In this document: piece after piece, positions 1-12,296 of the stretch
How the letters are laid out: each line of letters begins with the position of its first letter
Numbering within the stretch: position 1 is the first letter of the stretch
Source: an uncultured Pirellulaceae bacterium
GTDB lineage: Bacteria; Planctomycetota; Planctomycetia; Pirellulales; Pirellulaceae
Direction of reading: 5' to 3'
DNA length: 64,000 bases
Assembly: GCA_937941455.1 (NCBI GenBank)
Contig: CALDHM010000029.1
Span: 62,001-126,000, forward strand
Notes under the pieces: generated by a model
What the model saw: the letters and a program-made list of their open reading frames with translations, nothing else
Told to the model about the DNA's origin: nothing
Database searches by the model: none
Program-made: the position numbers and the translations under genes

Positions 1-2140
<2,140 letters not shown>

Positions 2141-2773
2141 GGTCGCGCGAACCTGGCATGCTTTCACAGTGTCCTCATTAGCAGTAAATGAGCGACCGCA
2201 TTCGCGAAATCGTCGCTCAATCGTGGGGCTCGATTCCGTGACGTTTGAAAGCGCCGGTTTCCGCCACTCGCCTTGCATGGATGTGTTGAACCTGAGCCCA
2301 GCCTTTCAGCGGCAGGGGCGTTCCGAGAGCCACCCGCGATGCGTCAATGTTTTTTTCTCCCCCGCATCGTCCTGAGCAAGAGGATTTCCCATACCACACA
2401 GACAATAGTGCTCATCCGCTCACCATCATCACACGCTGGCGTTCTGTTCGAGACTTCGTCAGCAACCGATTAGAGGGAATACTTAGCATCCGGTTTTCAC
2501 AAGAAGCGCGGGCCAAGATCCTGCAGCTGACGGTTTCTGGGCACAGAGCCTCCCGAAGCCGCTCGAGCGATGGCAACCGTTTCGACCGCCCGCCGCTTCC
2601 CGCACACCATGTCACTTTGAATTTCTTCACGCCCCTTTCAGCCTAGATCTCTTAATGCCCGATGATTCGCGGCACCTTTCCAACATCACGACTCGTTCCA
2701 TCTTCCGCCGACTGCGGCGTTTATTGTGCCCCACTTGCTATTCCCCCGAAACCAGAAAGGTTACACTGACATC
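2141..2773. other. Intergenic gap between metH and rnr
   Basis: A 633-base stretch without a gene I can support. Short open frames on both strands (for example 2347-2646 +) have no recognisable domain and no convincing ribosome site. I see no tRNA, strong hairpin with T-tract or repeat. A promoter for rnr probably lies at its right end but cannot be placed. Confidence 0.5.
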
Positions 2774-5251
2774 ATGAACCAAGACAACGAAAACATGCCA
2801 GACGACGATCTAAGCGACGAACAGTACGCCGCGAAACGCGAAGAGAAAAAAGCTCGGCGTCTCTTACTCGAGCCAAAAATCATCGCGCTGGTCAACGCTC
2901 CGGATTATCGGCCATGTAAACCACGCCAAATCGCCGAACGCCTCAATCTCGGCAAGGACGAAAACTCTGACGCTCGACGGACGATCAAAAAATTAGTCAA
3001 GGAAGGACGACTCAGATTCGGTCCGAAGCATCGCGTTCTTCCCCTCGCGGAACCGCCTCAGCCCGGTCCCCTCGAGAGCGAAATCGCCAAATCAGAGCCA
3101 GCTCGCAAACTTAAAACCAATGAAATCATTGGCGTCTACCGGAAAACAAGCCGCGATTTCGGATTCGTGACCCCAGTCGATTATCGCGGTGGCGACCGAG
3201 CGCAGGACATTTTTATCCCCCCCCGCAAGGAACTCGACGCGGCCGACGGCGACACAGTGCGCGTGCGTGTCAGCTGCGAACGCGGCGGCGACCGATCGCA
3301 TGGCCGGGTTCTCGAGGTGCTGGAGCGCGACACCCACACCTTTGTCGGCACGTACTTCGAACGCGGAACCCTGGGGGTAGTGGTCGTCGACAACGATCAA
3401 TTCGATGCGCCGGTTTGGGTTGGCGACGCTAAGGCGAAGAATTGCCGGCCCGGGGACAAAGTGGTCATCGAAATGGTCCGCTTCCCCACGCCGCACCAGT
3501 CGGGAGAAGCGGTGATCGTCAACGTGCTGGGACCGCGTGGCCGACCCGGAGTTGACACTCAAATGATCATTGCGGAATTCGGTCTCCCCGGCGACTTTCC
3601 CCGAGCCGTACTGCAGGAGGCGCACCGCCAAGCCGAATTGTTCGACGACCAAGACTTTACCGGACGAACCGACTTTACCCACAAAACAATCGTCACGATC
3701 GACCCCAAGACCGCTCGCGACTTCGACGACGCGATCTCTCTGGAGCGATTGGACAATGGCCACTGGGAGTTGGGAGTCCACATCGCTGATGTTGCCCATT
3801 TCGTGCGACCTGGAACTCGATTGGATGACGAAGCCTTCCAACGTGGCAACAGCGTCTACCTGCCCGACAAGGTCATCCCGATGCTGCCCGAAGTGATCTC
3901 CAACAACTTGGCCAGCCTCCAGCCCAAACGCAATCGTTACACGATGAGCATTCTGATGGAGGTGACCCCTGCCGGTGAGGTGCTGCATGCCGAATGGCAT
4001 CGCGGGGTGATCCGCAGCCAATATCGCTTTACTTACGAAGAAATCGATGACTACCTGGCGGACGATCGACCTTGGCGAGAGCGGTTGACCACCAACGTCT
4101 TCCAACTTGTCCGCGACATGCACACGCTCGCCATGCCGATGCGCAGACGCCGCATGAAACGCGGCGCGATCGACTTGATCCTGCCCGAGGTCGCCATCGA
4201 CCTGGACGAAGACGGACGAGTGGCCGGCGCTCATGTCGAATTGAACACGGAGAGTCATCAAGTCATCGAGGAATTCATGCTGGCGGCCAACGAGGCCGTA
4301 GCGCAAAAACTCAACGACTTAGAGTTGTTTTACCTCAGACGGATCCACGAACCACCGTCAGAGAAGAAACTTCGTGATCTCACCGAATTCGTCCGACATC
4401 TTGGTATACCCTGCGACAGCTTGCAAAGCCGATTCGAAATCAAACGGATTATCGAACTTTCGGCTGACATGCCAGAGCGCGCGGCCATCCATTTTGCCGT
4501 TCTCCGCAGCATGCAAAAAGCGGTTTACAGCCCGAAGGAAACCGGACACTATGCCTTGGCCAGCAAAAATTATTGTCATTTCACCTCACCGATCCGCCGC
4601 TATCCCGATTTGATCATCCACCGCATGGTTGCCGATCTGATTGCCGGCAAAAAACCGAAATCTGATTTCGCTCTCCTCGAACACTGGGGCCAGCATTTTA
4701 TCGCGATGGAACAACGGGCCGAGCAAGCCGAACGGGAACTGATCAAACTGAAGTTGCTGAACTTCCTAGCCGATCAGGTCGGTACAGTTCTGCTGGGAGT
4801 CATCACGGGTGTCGAATCCTACGGAGTATTTGTTCAAGGGACCGAATTACCGGCAGAAGGCTTGCTACCCCTCGAACTCCTACCTCCCGACAACTATTTG
4901 TTCGACCAAGCAACGCGGTCTCTTGTGGGCCGGCGCGCACACAACGAATTCCGGTTGGGAGATCGTATCGATGTGGTTGTTCACCATGTTGATCCCGATC
5001 GACGACAATTGAACTTTGCCCTTGCGACCAAGTCGTCGACGGTGAAACGACGACCGCGAACCGACGAGCCCGATGGTGATAGGCCTAAGCGGTCGAAGGC
5101 GTCGCAGCGGAACTCCCAACAACCCGCAGCCACAACAAAGCGACGACGTGGCCGATCCCAAAGTGCAGAGAATGAATCAGAACCTCGCAAGGCCAAGAGC
5201 CGCCACCAAACTGGCAAAAGAAACTCGAAGAAACGACCGCGGCGACGCTGA
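2774..5251 (+). CDS. rnr: Ribonuclease R (RNB-family 3'-5' exoribonuclease)
   Basis: Degrades structured RNA processively from the 3' end in the cytoplasm. With the ATG at 2774 the protein is 825 residues, normal for RNase R; an upstream in-frame start at 2726 would only add 16 residues without similarity. Order of parts: basic helical N-terminus with a winged-helix-like segment (about 30-100), cold-shock domain from about residue 117 (RDFGFVTP...DIFIPPR), RNB catalytic domain from about 305 with the metal-binding aspartates in TIDPKTARDFDDA and SNNLASLQP, and an S1 domain near 670 (GVITGVESYGVFVQGT). The last ~70 residues (from about 756) are Lys/Arg/Ser-rich, as in many RNase R tails. dapB follows 212 bases downstream on the same strand, so co-transcription is possible but not shown. 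Confidence 0.96.
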   Translation: MNQDNENMPDDDLSDEQYAAKREEKKARRLLLEPKIIALVNAPDYRPCKPRQIAERLNLGKDENSDARRTIKKLVKEGRLRFGPKHRVLPLAEPPQPGPLESEIAKSEPARKLKTNEIIGVYRKTSRDFGFVTPVDYRGGDRAQDIFIPPRKELDAADGDTVRVRVSCERGGDRSHGRVLEVLERDTHTFVGTYFERGTLGVVVVDNDQFDAPVWVGDAKAKNCRPGDKVVIEMVRFPTPHQSGEAVIVNVLGPRGRPGVDTQMIIAEFGLPGDFPRAVLQEAHRQAELFDDQDFTGRTDFTHKTIVTIDPKTARDFDDAISLERLDNGHWELGVHIADVAHFVRPGTRLDDEAFQRGNSVYLPDKVIPMLPEVISNNLASLQPKRNRYTMSILMEVTPAGEVLHAEWHRGVIRSQYRFTYEEIDDYLADDRPWRERLTTNVFQLVRDMHTLAMPMRRRRMKRGAIDLILPEVAIDLDEDGRVAGAHVELNTESHQVIEEFMLAANEAVAQKLNDLELFYLRRIHEPPSEKKLRDLTEFVRHLGIPCDSLQSRFEIKRIIELSADMPERAAIHFAVLRSMQKAVYSPKETGHYALASKNYCHFTSPIRRYPDLIIHRMVADLIAGKKPKSDFALLEHWGQHFIAMEQRAEQAERELIKLKLLNFLADQVGTVLLGVITGVESYGVFVQGTELPAEGLLPLELLPPDNYLFDQATRSLVGRRAHNEFRLGDRIDVVVHHVDPDRRQLNFALATKSSTVKRRPRTDEPDGDRPKRSKASQRNSQQPAATTKRRRGRSQSAENESEPRKAKSRHQTGKRNSKKRPRRR

Positions 5252-5463
5252 CCTACGTCCCCTCACTGGACAGCGAAACCGCCGATACAATCAAGCCATG
5301 ACTTCGCTTGCATCGACACACCGCTGCGATCGAGATGCGATCAACGAATTGATTCGGCGGATCAGAGCTTTCATCGTTCGTACTGCCCGGTTGCGGCCCA
5401 ACGATGCCGCCGCAGCTGTGCCCCCCTTTTCCAATGCAACATTTTGGACTACCGAGTTACGTC

Positions 5464-6267
5464 ATGCTGGACATCGCCATCAACGGAGCTTCGGGTCGCA
5501 TGGGACGACGCCTCGTCGCCCTCGGCCACAACGACCCGCAAATCAAACTGGTTTCGGCGACTTCCTCCGCCGATTCCGCCCATTTGGGAGCTGACGCAGG
5601 GGAATTGGCGGGAGTCGGAAAAATCGGACTTCCGATTACCTCCACAATCATGGGAAATCCTCGCGTCGTGATCGACTTTTCGTCAGTCGCCGGCGCCCAA
5701 ACGGCACTCGAGTATTGTCAGGCCAACGGAGCGGGATTGGTTATCGCGTCGACAGGACTAAGCCCCGACCTGCAATCCAAGGTTGAAGCAGCGGCCCGAC
5801 AAATCCCGATCTGCATGTCCCCCAATATGAGCCTGGCCGTAAATCTGACCATGAGGCTGGCTGAAATCGCTGCTCAGGCTTTGGCGGCGAACACGGACGA
5901 TGTCGATGTCGAAATCATCGAGCGACACCACCGCTTCAAGGTCGATGCCCCCAGCGGCACGGCTCTGCGATTCGGTGAAATCATCGCCGACACCATGGGA
6001 AAAACCGAGCATCAACACGGTCGGCGCGGTGACACGGGTCGCCGCCCCCCCCAACAAATCGGCTACCACGCCGTGCGCGTCGGCGATGATCCCGGGCAAC
6101 ACACGATCATCTTCGGCATGCTCGGCGAGTTGCTCGAACTCCGCGTGGCCGCCAGCAGTCGCGATTGCTACGCCGTCGGAGCTTACACAGCGGCCAAATT
6201 TCTCGCGATTAAAACCCAAGGACTCTACTCGATGCTCGACGTCTTAGGCCTCTCGAAACCGATCTGA
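5464..6267 (+). CDS. dapB: 4-hydroxy-tetrahydrodipicolinate reductase
   Basis: Reduces hydroxy-tetrahydrodipicolinate with NAD(P)H in the diaminopimelate/lysine pathway. I chose ATG 5464 because the Rossmann segment IAINGASGRMGRRL starts a few residues in and the length, 267 aa, matches the family; the upstream in-frame ATG at 5404 adds 20 unrelated residues. Visible motifs are the nucleotide-binding glycines, SPNMSLAVNL in the middle, and the substrate/catalytic stretch RHHRFKVDAPSGTA, which contains the His pair and Lys of DapB. The C-terminal YAVGAYTAAKFL helix is also typical. Diaminopimelate need fits a planctomycete with peptidoglycan. Confidence 0.95.
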   Translation: MLDIAINGASGRMGRRLVALGHNDPQIKLVSATSSADSAHLGADAGELAGVGKIGLPITSTIMGNPRVVIDFSSVAGAQTALEYCQANGAGLVIASTGLSPDLQSKVEAAARQIPICMSPNMSLAVNLTMRLAEIAAQALAANTDDVDVEIIERHHRFKVDAPSGTALRFGEIIADTMGKTEHQHGRRGDTGRRPPQQIGYHAVRVGDDPGQHTIIFGMLGELLELRVAASSRDCYAVGAYTAAKFLAIKTQGLYSMLDVLGLSKPI

Positions 6268-6484
6268 CACCGCATCGCCTCGACCACGACCAACACGCGC
6301 TGCATCAGGGCCTTGCCGGAAACGTTTTGTCGATCCGCTTCATGAAGACCACTTATCGATGTTCCGACGGTCACAATTCGTGGGGCCTGCCCGTTATTCG
6401 ATGTGTCATGAGTCTTGAGTCACCGACATCGCTTCAGACGAATTTAAAAGTCTCCCCTCACGCGGGATCATCATCCTCGGGGTC

Positions 6485-7723
6485 CTAGGAAGCGTTGCGG
6501 AATACGGGTAGACGCTCAAACTCCCCATTCAAAATCGACGCTGACGGGACGTTTAACCAATCTTCGAGCAAGGTTGCATAGATCGTGCGATAGTCGACCG
6601 AAAATTTCAAATCGCCGTCGTCAAGATCTTCGAGGCTGGGATGCCGCCCGTGCAAACCGGCGTTGACCGCTCCGCCAAACAGAAACACAGGAGCCGCAGT
6701 GCCGTGATCCGTCCCGCGACTCGCATTCTCGCGCACCCGCCGACCAAACTCTGAAAAGGCGAAGACAGCTGTCCGCTCGTTGTGTCCTCGCTGCTGCAGA
6801 TCTTGGGCGAACGCCCAGGCCGCGTCGCCGAGCTCTTGCAACAGCAACGCGTGCGCGGCGAGTTGGTTCGAATGAGTATCGAACCCGTTGTGGGTTACAT
6901 AATAAATCCGTGTCGGCAGCCCCGCATCAATCAATTCGGCAACCGCGGCTAACTTCTGCCCCAGTGGAGTCCCGGGATAGTTCTTCACGCCCGCCGAGCG
7001 ATCGATAATCGATTCCAGCCGTCGGGTCGTGTTGAGGGCGACGACGGCATTGTCCCGTATCGTCTCCAACAACATGTTGCCTTCCCCCGCACGTGGCCGC
7101 TTCAAATCAGCGTCCACCTTTTCGAGAAACTGCCTGCGTTGCGGTACTCCCAAACGGAATTGGTTCAAACTCGTGATGGTTGGCACAGGCGTGCCGCGAG
7201 TTGCCAATGCCAGTGGCTGCCGCTCATTGCCGTAATGGAGTGCAGGCAATTCCGTCGCGATTCCTCCCGGGAAATCACTCTCCAGGCAGCGGCCGATCCA
7301 ACCCAACTGCCTATTCTCAGCGACGCGATGAGCCGTATGCCACAAATCCATCGATTCGAAATGGGAACGATTGGGTTGCGGATAGCCGACGCCTTGGACC
7401 ACGGCGATTTGCTGCTGCTCGAATAGCCGAGCAAATCCGCTCAACGAAGGATGCCAACCATGATAGTCGTCGATTTTCAAGACATTCGCTTTGCCGATCG
7501 CCAACGTAAAACGATTCCGATAGTAGGCATCGTCTCCGTAGGGTATGACGGTATTCAAGCCGTCGTTCCCCCCTCCTAACTGAACGACCACCAAAATCCT
7601 CTCACCGTTTTCGTGAGCCGACAGGCCTGGCGCCTGCAGCCATATTTCAGGGATGCGGCTAGTGGCGCTGATGAGGCAAGCTCCACCAAAGGTCTTATAC
7701 AGAAATTGACGTCGATTGGTCAT
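6485..7723 (-). CDS. DUF1501 family protein
   Basis: A 412-residue member of the DUF1501 family, exported-looking proteins abundant in planctomycetes whose biochemical function is not established. The N-terminus starts TNRRQFLYKTFGG followed by a hydrophobic run, resembling a Tat-type signal. Family hallmarks are VVVQLGGGNDGLNTVIPY near residue 50, THNGFDTHSNQ, FAFSEFGRRVREN, and GTDHGTAAPVFLFGG, the last three giving an alkaline-phosphatase-like arrangement of Asp and His. The next gene upstream on the same strand encodes a DUF1800 protein, a pairing commonly found in bacteria and suggestive of a shared task. 217 bases separate them. Confidence 0.93.
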   Translation of the reverse strand: MTNRRQFLYKTFGGACLISATSRIPEIWLQAPGLSAHENGERILVVVQLGGGNDGLNTVIPYGDDAYYRNRFTLAIGKANVLKIDDYHGWHPSLSGFARLFEQQQIAVVQGVGYPQPNRSHFESMDLWHTAHRVAENRQLGWIGRCLESDFPGGIATELPALHYGNERQPLALATRGTPVPTITSLNQFRLGVPQRRQFLEKVDADLKRPRAGEGNMLLETIRDNAVVALNTTRRLESIIDRSAGVKNYPGTPLGQKLAAVAELIDAGLPTRIYYVTHNGFDTHSNQLAAHALLLQELGDAAWAFAQDLQQRGHNERTAVFAFSEFGRRVRENASRGTDHGTAAPVFLFGGAVNAGLHGRHPSLEDLDDGDLKFSVDYRTIYATLLEDWLNVPSASILNGEFERLPVFRNAS

Positions 7724-7940
7724 CGGTAATCCTCCGCAACCTCTTCAAGGTTCGCAATACTTTCTAGGTTTAGCGCCAAAACAATCAGCCGCAACGCGTT
7801 GGCATCAAGTTTTCGCGAGATCTGTGGACTAGTGCGCTCCGTTTGGCGAGTTTGAAAACAAAACCTGACATGACTTGCATGTTTCGCTTGCGGCAGTGAC
7901 CTTTTTCATTGAAATGCATCCACTGAATTTTTTTCCGTGC

Positions 7941-9278
7941 CTAGGCCAGGTGAAACTCTGGAATCGCCGCCATTGCCGGGAGTACCCTTTTGATCATGTC
8001 GGCCGTTTTACCGGCTTGTGACGCAAGTTCCATCAACTCGCGTACGGTCTCAGTAGGTGGACGCTGGGCGAACCACACGTCGATTAAATCTTCGATGACA
8101 CGCCTCGACTCCTCGTCTTGTGAACGAGTCACGCGGGCCAAGCTCAATGGACCGGCCGACCCCGCGGGAATTCGCTCAACCAGGAATTGAACCAGATTGA
8201 TCCGCTCGACGAATGTCGACGCATTGATCCACGACGTTCCCCCTTCCCAACCTTTGACGTTCGGTGGAAACATCGGGAGTTGCCCGAGTCCAGCCAAGCG
8301 GCCACGAACGTCATTCATGTTCGCATTCAAGTCGAACAAACGTATCAGACCTATGGCCAAGTCCACCGGCCCACGTACCTTTTTACCCAGAGATTTCTCC
8401 GACCAGAAAAATCGACTGCTTAGGATCACAGCCAAAATCTTTCCGATATCGAAATCGTTCTCGCGCAACAACTCCGCCAGCGGCTGAAATTCCTCGTCCA
8501 CTACATCGTCATCGGTGCAAAAGAACCGCACCAATTTGCGAGCGATATGCCGAGCCGCTGCAGGGTGTCGCAGCACGATCCCTACCGCATCATCCCCGCC
8601 GAATGGACCACTCTGATCGAAGATCGTTTTGATTCCCGAATCATGCTGGTGGGGATTGAATTGAAATTGATTTTGGCGAACTTCCCAACCGGTAAAACAT
8701 CTCGCCAGTTCCTTGATATCGCGTTCTGAGTAGTTGCCGGCACCCAGGCAGAACAACTCCAGCAATTCGCGGGCATAGTTTTCGTTGGGGCGCGTCTTGC
8801 GATTGTCGGTCGAATCAAGATAAATCAGCATTGCCGGATCACGCGAGATGCCCTGCACCAGCGGCTCGAAGCGCCCGAGCGCATGCTCGCGTAGCAAGCG
8901 ATATTGGCGAAGCATCGCGGCGGAGTCGGCGACCTTGTCGGCGCTTGTTGCAAAATGACCATGCCAAAAAAAGGTGGTTTTTTCCAGCAACGGATGCGGA
9001 GTTTTGGCCATCCGCAGCAGCCACCATGAGGCGAGTGCCTGAGGTTCCTGCCGACTGACAAGCGACTTTTCGAGCGGCGTCATTTCGGCTTCGAATGCCT
9101 CCAAGCCGGCTGACTCCCGAATCATCGCCAAGGCCTTGTCGAAGCCCAAATTTACTAGCTCATCGATCTGCCGCACCGTTCCTCCGAACCCAGCCCGCCG
9201 CATCAAATGGGCCGCGCGGCGGCGATCCCACGGCTCCTGCGGACTCGGCTCCCAAGGTTCCCAAAGGTTAGCTGCCAT
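7941..9278 (-). CDS. DUF1800 family protein
   Basis: A 445-residue DUF1800 protein of unknown function. The start is taken as the ATG at 9278; an in-frame GTG three codons upstream is less likely. The diagnostic N-terminal HLMRRAGFGG motif lies near residue 22, and later family segments include TFFWHGHFATS, NENYARELLELFCLGAG, ARCFTGWEV, FPPNVKGWEGG and WINASTF. No signal peptide is obvious. It lies upstream of and on the same strand as the DUF1501 gene, the usual partner. Neither protein gives a pathway by itself. Confidence 0.93.
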   Translation of the reverse strand: MAANLWEPWEPSPQEPWDRRRAAHLMRRAGFGGTVRQIDELVNLGFDKALAMIRESAGLEAFEAEMTPLEKSLVSRQEPQALASWWLLRMAKTPHPLLEKTTFFWHGHFATSADKVADSAAMLRQYRLLREHALGRFEPLVQGISRDPAMLIYLDSTDNRKTRPNENYARELLELFCLGAGNYSERDIKELARCFTGWEVRQNQFQFNPHQHDSGIKTIFDQSGPFGGDDAVGIVLRHPAAARHIARKLVRFFCTDDDVVDEEFQPLAELLRENDFDIGKILAVILSSRFFWSEKSLGKKVRGPVDLAIGLIRLFDLNANMNDVRGRLAGLGQLPMFPPNVKGWEGGTSWINASTFVERINLVQFLVERIPAGSAGPLSLARVTRSQDEESRRVIEDLIDVWFAQRPPTETVRELMELASQAGKTADMIKRVLPAMAAIPEFHLA

Positions 9279-9354
9279 ATCTATCACTTAAACTTTTCAA
9301 TCTGAAGTGGGCTATCAAGTCGCATGATCGTCGGCCAAAAGACGACCGTGCAAT

Positions 9355-11190
9355 CTACTCCCTCGCAAACGAACAATCCAATTCGAGACTTAGTTGTTCC
9401 GCTTCCGTGCGCAGATCTATCGTCAGCGTGCGAATCAAGCGCAACGATTCCAACAGCAAATCGACTTGCCTCTCAGACTGTTTGCGATCATTTCCATTCT
9501 CCAACATGTCATTGGCCACCAGAGCCGCTCGATTTTCGGCGAGAATCGTTGACAAATGCCGGCCATCGATCGCCAGTATCGCATTGGAGTTCGACGAGGT
9601 CGGGGCATCGCCAAGCGACTTGGTGTGCTCGGCGATTTCCCGAGCTAACGTTGTCGTCGAACTAATAATCATAAAGTCATTTTGAAAAGCAATCGACGGC
9701 GAAAAATTAAAGATCATCAAACTGCCGTCGTAACCTCCCTCCGGTGTATATGTCCCCGATGTCATCTGAATTCCATTCTCGCGAGTCGACAGCAAATCGA
9801 TCTGCGGTCGATACATCCCTCCCTCGGCAAGATTCAACAATCCGACGAGACTTTGAAAACTGATGCGAAAGCGGCGGGCTTGCTCCGGATTTTGAAGCCG
9901 GGCCACCAAGGCGATCGATGGTATTTTCATTTCCGGGTCGATCCCCTCGGCATATTCCTGTTCCTTGATCACCACCTGCAAACCAGGTTGCAGCGCTGCC
10001 AAAATCTGCGATCCAAAATCGACCCCACCGAAAACCGTGGATAACTGACTATCGCTTTGCGTCAAATTCGCGATCACATTCTCAGGGAACAGATTTTCCT
10101 TGTTGAGCCAAAAACCGCTCGCATCTCGATACATCGAAAGTTGCGCAATCGTCCCAGGAACCTCCAGCAGCGCCGGTGCTCGTCCCAGTCCGCGCGTTCC
10201 CAACAAATACTCCCGCTCGGGCGGCACCCGCTCGGCTTGATAGGGAACTCGCCAAGTGATGCCGATTCGATCGGCGTGGATTGCCAGCCCGAATCCAGTC
10301 CATGGCGCCGATCGTAGTGCTTCCAAAATCCCGCCAAACAAGAACTCAAGTCCCGGTTCCGCAGTTCGCCCAAGAAATAATTGTTCCGCGGTTCCCGATC
10401 GACGTAACGGTTCGAGATCGACATAAAGCCAAGCGTCCTCGCTCCGGTAAGTTTCTTGTCGAGCAGCCTTGAACGAAGGCGAATCTCGAAGACATGTTCC
10501 TGGATTTTCATCCAACAAGCGATCTGCCATTCTGGTCAGCAAATCGCGTTGGTTCGATAGCAGCAGCCAACTCCCGAATCGGCCAATCGTCGCCGAGTTA
10601 TCAAAAATGGCTAACTTTCCCGATCGATACGCCTCGACCTGAAAAGGGATCTTGTCCGGGGGCGATTGTCGTTGAATCACTTCTAGCAGCGAGCTGATCG
10701 CCCTCTTCAGGAGTTCCTCATCATCGGCATGCAACGAAATTCCTAACGCTTGTTGCTCGTATTGGCCGCCCACAAACAGCCCCCGACCTGCCGATCGTTT
10801 TAGCAGCGTCAGCCAATCGACGCCTAACTGCGATTCCCATAGTCCCAGCGCGATCCGTCCAACAACAACTTCCGGCGTGTTCAACGCTCGGCTGATCTCC
10901 GGTAACGATTCAATTTTGCGAGTCAGCGGATAGTTGAGAATCGTCTCGATCGCAGAGGCAACGTCGTTAACCTGAAGGTAAAACGACGAATTTTCATCGA
11001 ATAGAAAACTCCCATCGTGCGGCTCCGATTTCGCTTCTTGGGCAAGAGAAAGACGCAGACCGCCGATGGTCAATGCGAACACTACGGCCACAAGGACGCC
11101 GACGGGCCGATTTCGGTTACTGCCCCACGAGTCTCGATAACTCCTTCGTTCGACTCGGTCAAAATCGCCAATATGCGACAGATCTCTCAT
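9355..11190 (-). CDS. Large exported or membrane-anchored protein, DUF3352-like, function unknown
   Basis: 611 residues from the ATG at 11190, chosen because GGGGAG sits 7 bases upstream on the coding strand. About 27 polar residues precede one hydrophobic helix (VGVLVAVVFALTIGGLRL) ending in SLAQEA, which reads as a signal peptide or anchor. The rest is soluble with no catalytic motif I recognise. Segments such as VNDVASAIETILNYPLTRKIE and SSKTTTLARE-like strand/helix alternation resemble planctomycete proteins related to DUF3352; that match is weak and by eye. The gene follows a repeat-bearing gap on its 5' side and precedes the DUF1800 gene by 76 bases on the same strand. Confidence 0.8.
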   Translation of the reverse strand: MRDLSHIGDFDRVERRSYRDSWGSNRNRPVGVLVAVVFALTIGGLRLSLAQEAKSEPHDGSFLFDENSSFYLQVNDVASAIETILNYPLTRKIESLPEISRALNTPEVVVGRIALGLWESQLGVDWLTLLKRSAGRGLFVGGQYEQQALGISLHADDEELLKRAISSLLEVIQRQSPPDKIPFQVEAYRSGKLAIFDNSATIGRFGSWLLLSNQRDLLTRMADRLLDENPGTCLRDSPSFKAARQETYRSEDAWLYVDLEPLRRSGTAEQLFLGRTAEPGLEFLFGGILEALRSAPWTGFGLAIHADRIGITWRVPYQAERVPPEREYLLGTRGLGRAPALLEVPGTIAQLSMYRDASGFWLNKENLFPENVIANLTQSDSQLSTVFGGVDFGSQILAALQPGLQVVIKEQEYAEGIDPEMKIPSIALVARLQNPEQARRFRISFQSLVGLLNLAEGGMYRPQIDLLSTRENGIQMTSGTYTPEGGYDGSLMIFNFSPSIAFQNDFMIISSTTTLAREIAEHTKSLGDAPTSSNSNAILAIDGRHLSTILAENRAALVANDMLENGNDRKQSERQVDLLLESLRLIRTLTIDLRTEAEQLSLELDCSFARE

Positions 11191-12296
11191 CTTGCTACTC
11201 CCCGCCATCGCGCGAATAGTTTCGGAATTCACACCGATCCAAGCTTTTGCGTCGACAATCCTCAATTCTATCTCGAAACGAAAGGTTTTCCCTTTCTTAC
11301 CGTACAGCTACTCTCGCGGATCTCGATTGGTTGCAAAAAATCTTGGCCCTTCGCCGTATATCTCCCCAAACCCCGATTGAGACGCTCCCCAAATTCACGA
11401 ATAACTCGCGGGCGTACTCGGCGATTTATTCCTCTCACTCCCCAAGGTTTCACCCACGATTTCAAGCATCAATAGCGCAGACGCTTACCGCATGGTCGGT
11501 TCTCGGTCTGGCTTCCCAACCCGTGCGGGGAGAGCTGGGGTGGAGGATTTTTAAGAAAGCCGAGTCATGTGGCTGGCACCAATAAAATCCTTTAAGAAAG
11601 CCGAGTCATGTGGCTGGCACCAATAAAATCCTAGGTGGCTGTTTCAACTGCCTGCGCAAAGATCTCGTCACTAGGCTTCGCTGAAACCGTTTCGGCGATT
11701 GGCAAGTGTGGCGTCTCCCTCGCCGGTACGTCGGGCTATTATGTCGGGCTGAGATAAGATTTCTTTCGCTGACGCTTCGGGTTACGATTGGCTTTGCTGA
11801 AACTTCATTTCATTACGAAGAGCATCGCTCGTTTGACAGTCAGCCGCAGGCGTGCTTGCCCATGCGAATATCGCCTATCTCCAAACATTTCCTCGCTTAC
11901 GCTCGGGTTACTATCTTTATGAGTTTTGGGCTAGGCGTTGCAATTGTGCCGTACGGCTTGGGGTATACAACCAGCGCTGCGTGGTTGTTACCGATCAACC
12001 GATCGAAAAATCCGGTATCGCGCGTACGCCTGCGGCTAGCGGTTAAACGAGCTGGCACCGGACGACCAGGATTCGAAGTGCTCGAACCGTCTTGGTTGAC
12101 AAGTTCTAGCTACCGCCGATGAACGAATAAAATCAGTAGTTGAAGGCATTAAGGATGAAAAGGCACTATCCAATTTTTTGGCAAAAACGCTAGGTTTCGC
12201 AAGGAAATAGAGCGTTGTGTAGGGGCAAGCCTGTCGATCATTTTGCTCGATTGGGAAACGTGCAGATTTCGGACTGTTACCGTACGAGTCACGAAG
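11191..12296. other. Repeat-bearing intergenic region
   Basis: About 1.1 kb without a credible gene. It holds a tandem 41-base direct repeat (11551-11632) and several fragments resembling the dispersed planctomycete words found elsewhere in the window, such as GACGCTTCGGGTTACG near 11774 and GCGGCTAGCGGTTAAAC near 12032. Short frames on both strands have no domain similarity. The region is upstream of a gene on its left and downstream of one on its right, so it may carry a promoter for the 9355-11190 gene. Confidence 0.6.
11551..11632. repeat. Tandem direct repeat, 2 x 41 bases
   Basis: Two identical 41-base units, 11551-11591 and 11592-11632, sit head to tail. Each begins TTAAGAAAGCCGAGTCATGT and ends in CACCAATAAAATCCT. 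Within a unit AGCC and GGCT flank the GAGTCATGT core and could form a short stem. No open frame uses it. Confidence 0.95.

Noticed and set aside
2347-2646. 99-codon frame in the metH-rnr gap
   Set aside because: No domain, no ribosome site and no signal peptide; another frame of similar length overlaps on the opposite strand.
3092-4306. 404-codon open frame antisense to RNase R
   Set aside because: No similarity, no ribosome site, and it lies entirely inside a well-supported gene; long antisense frames are common at this GC content.
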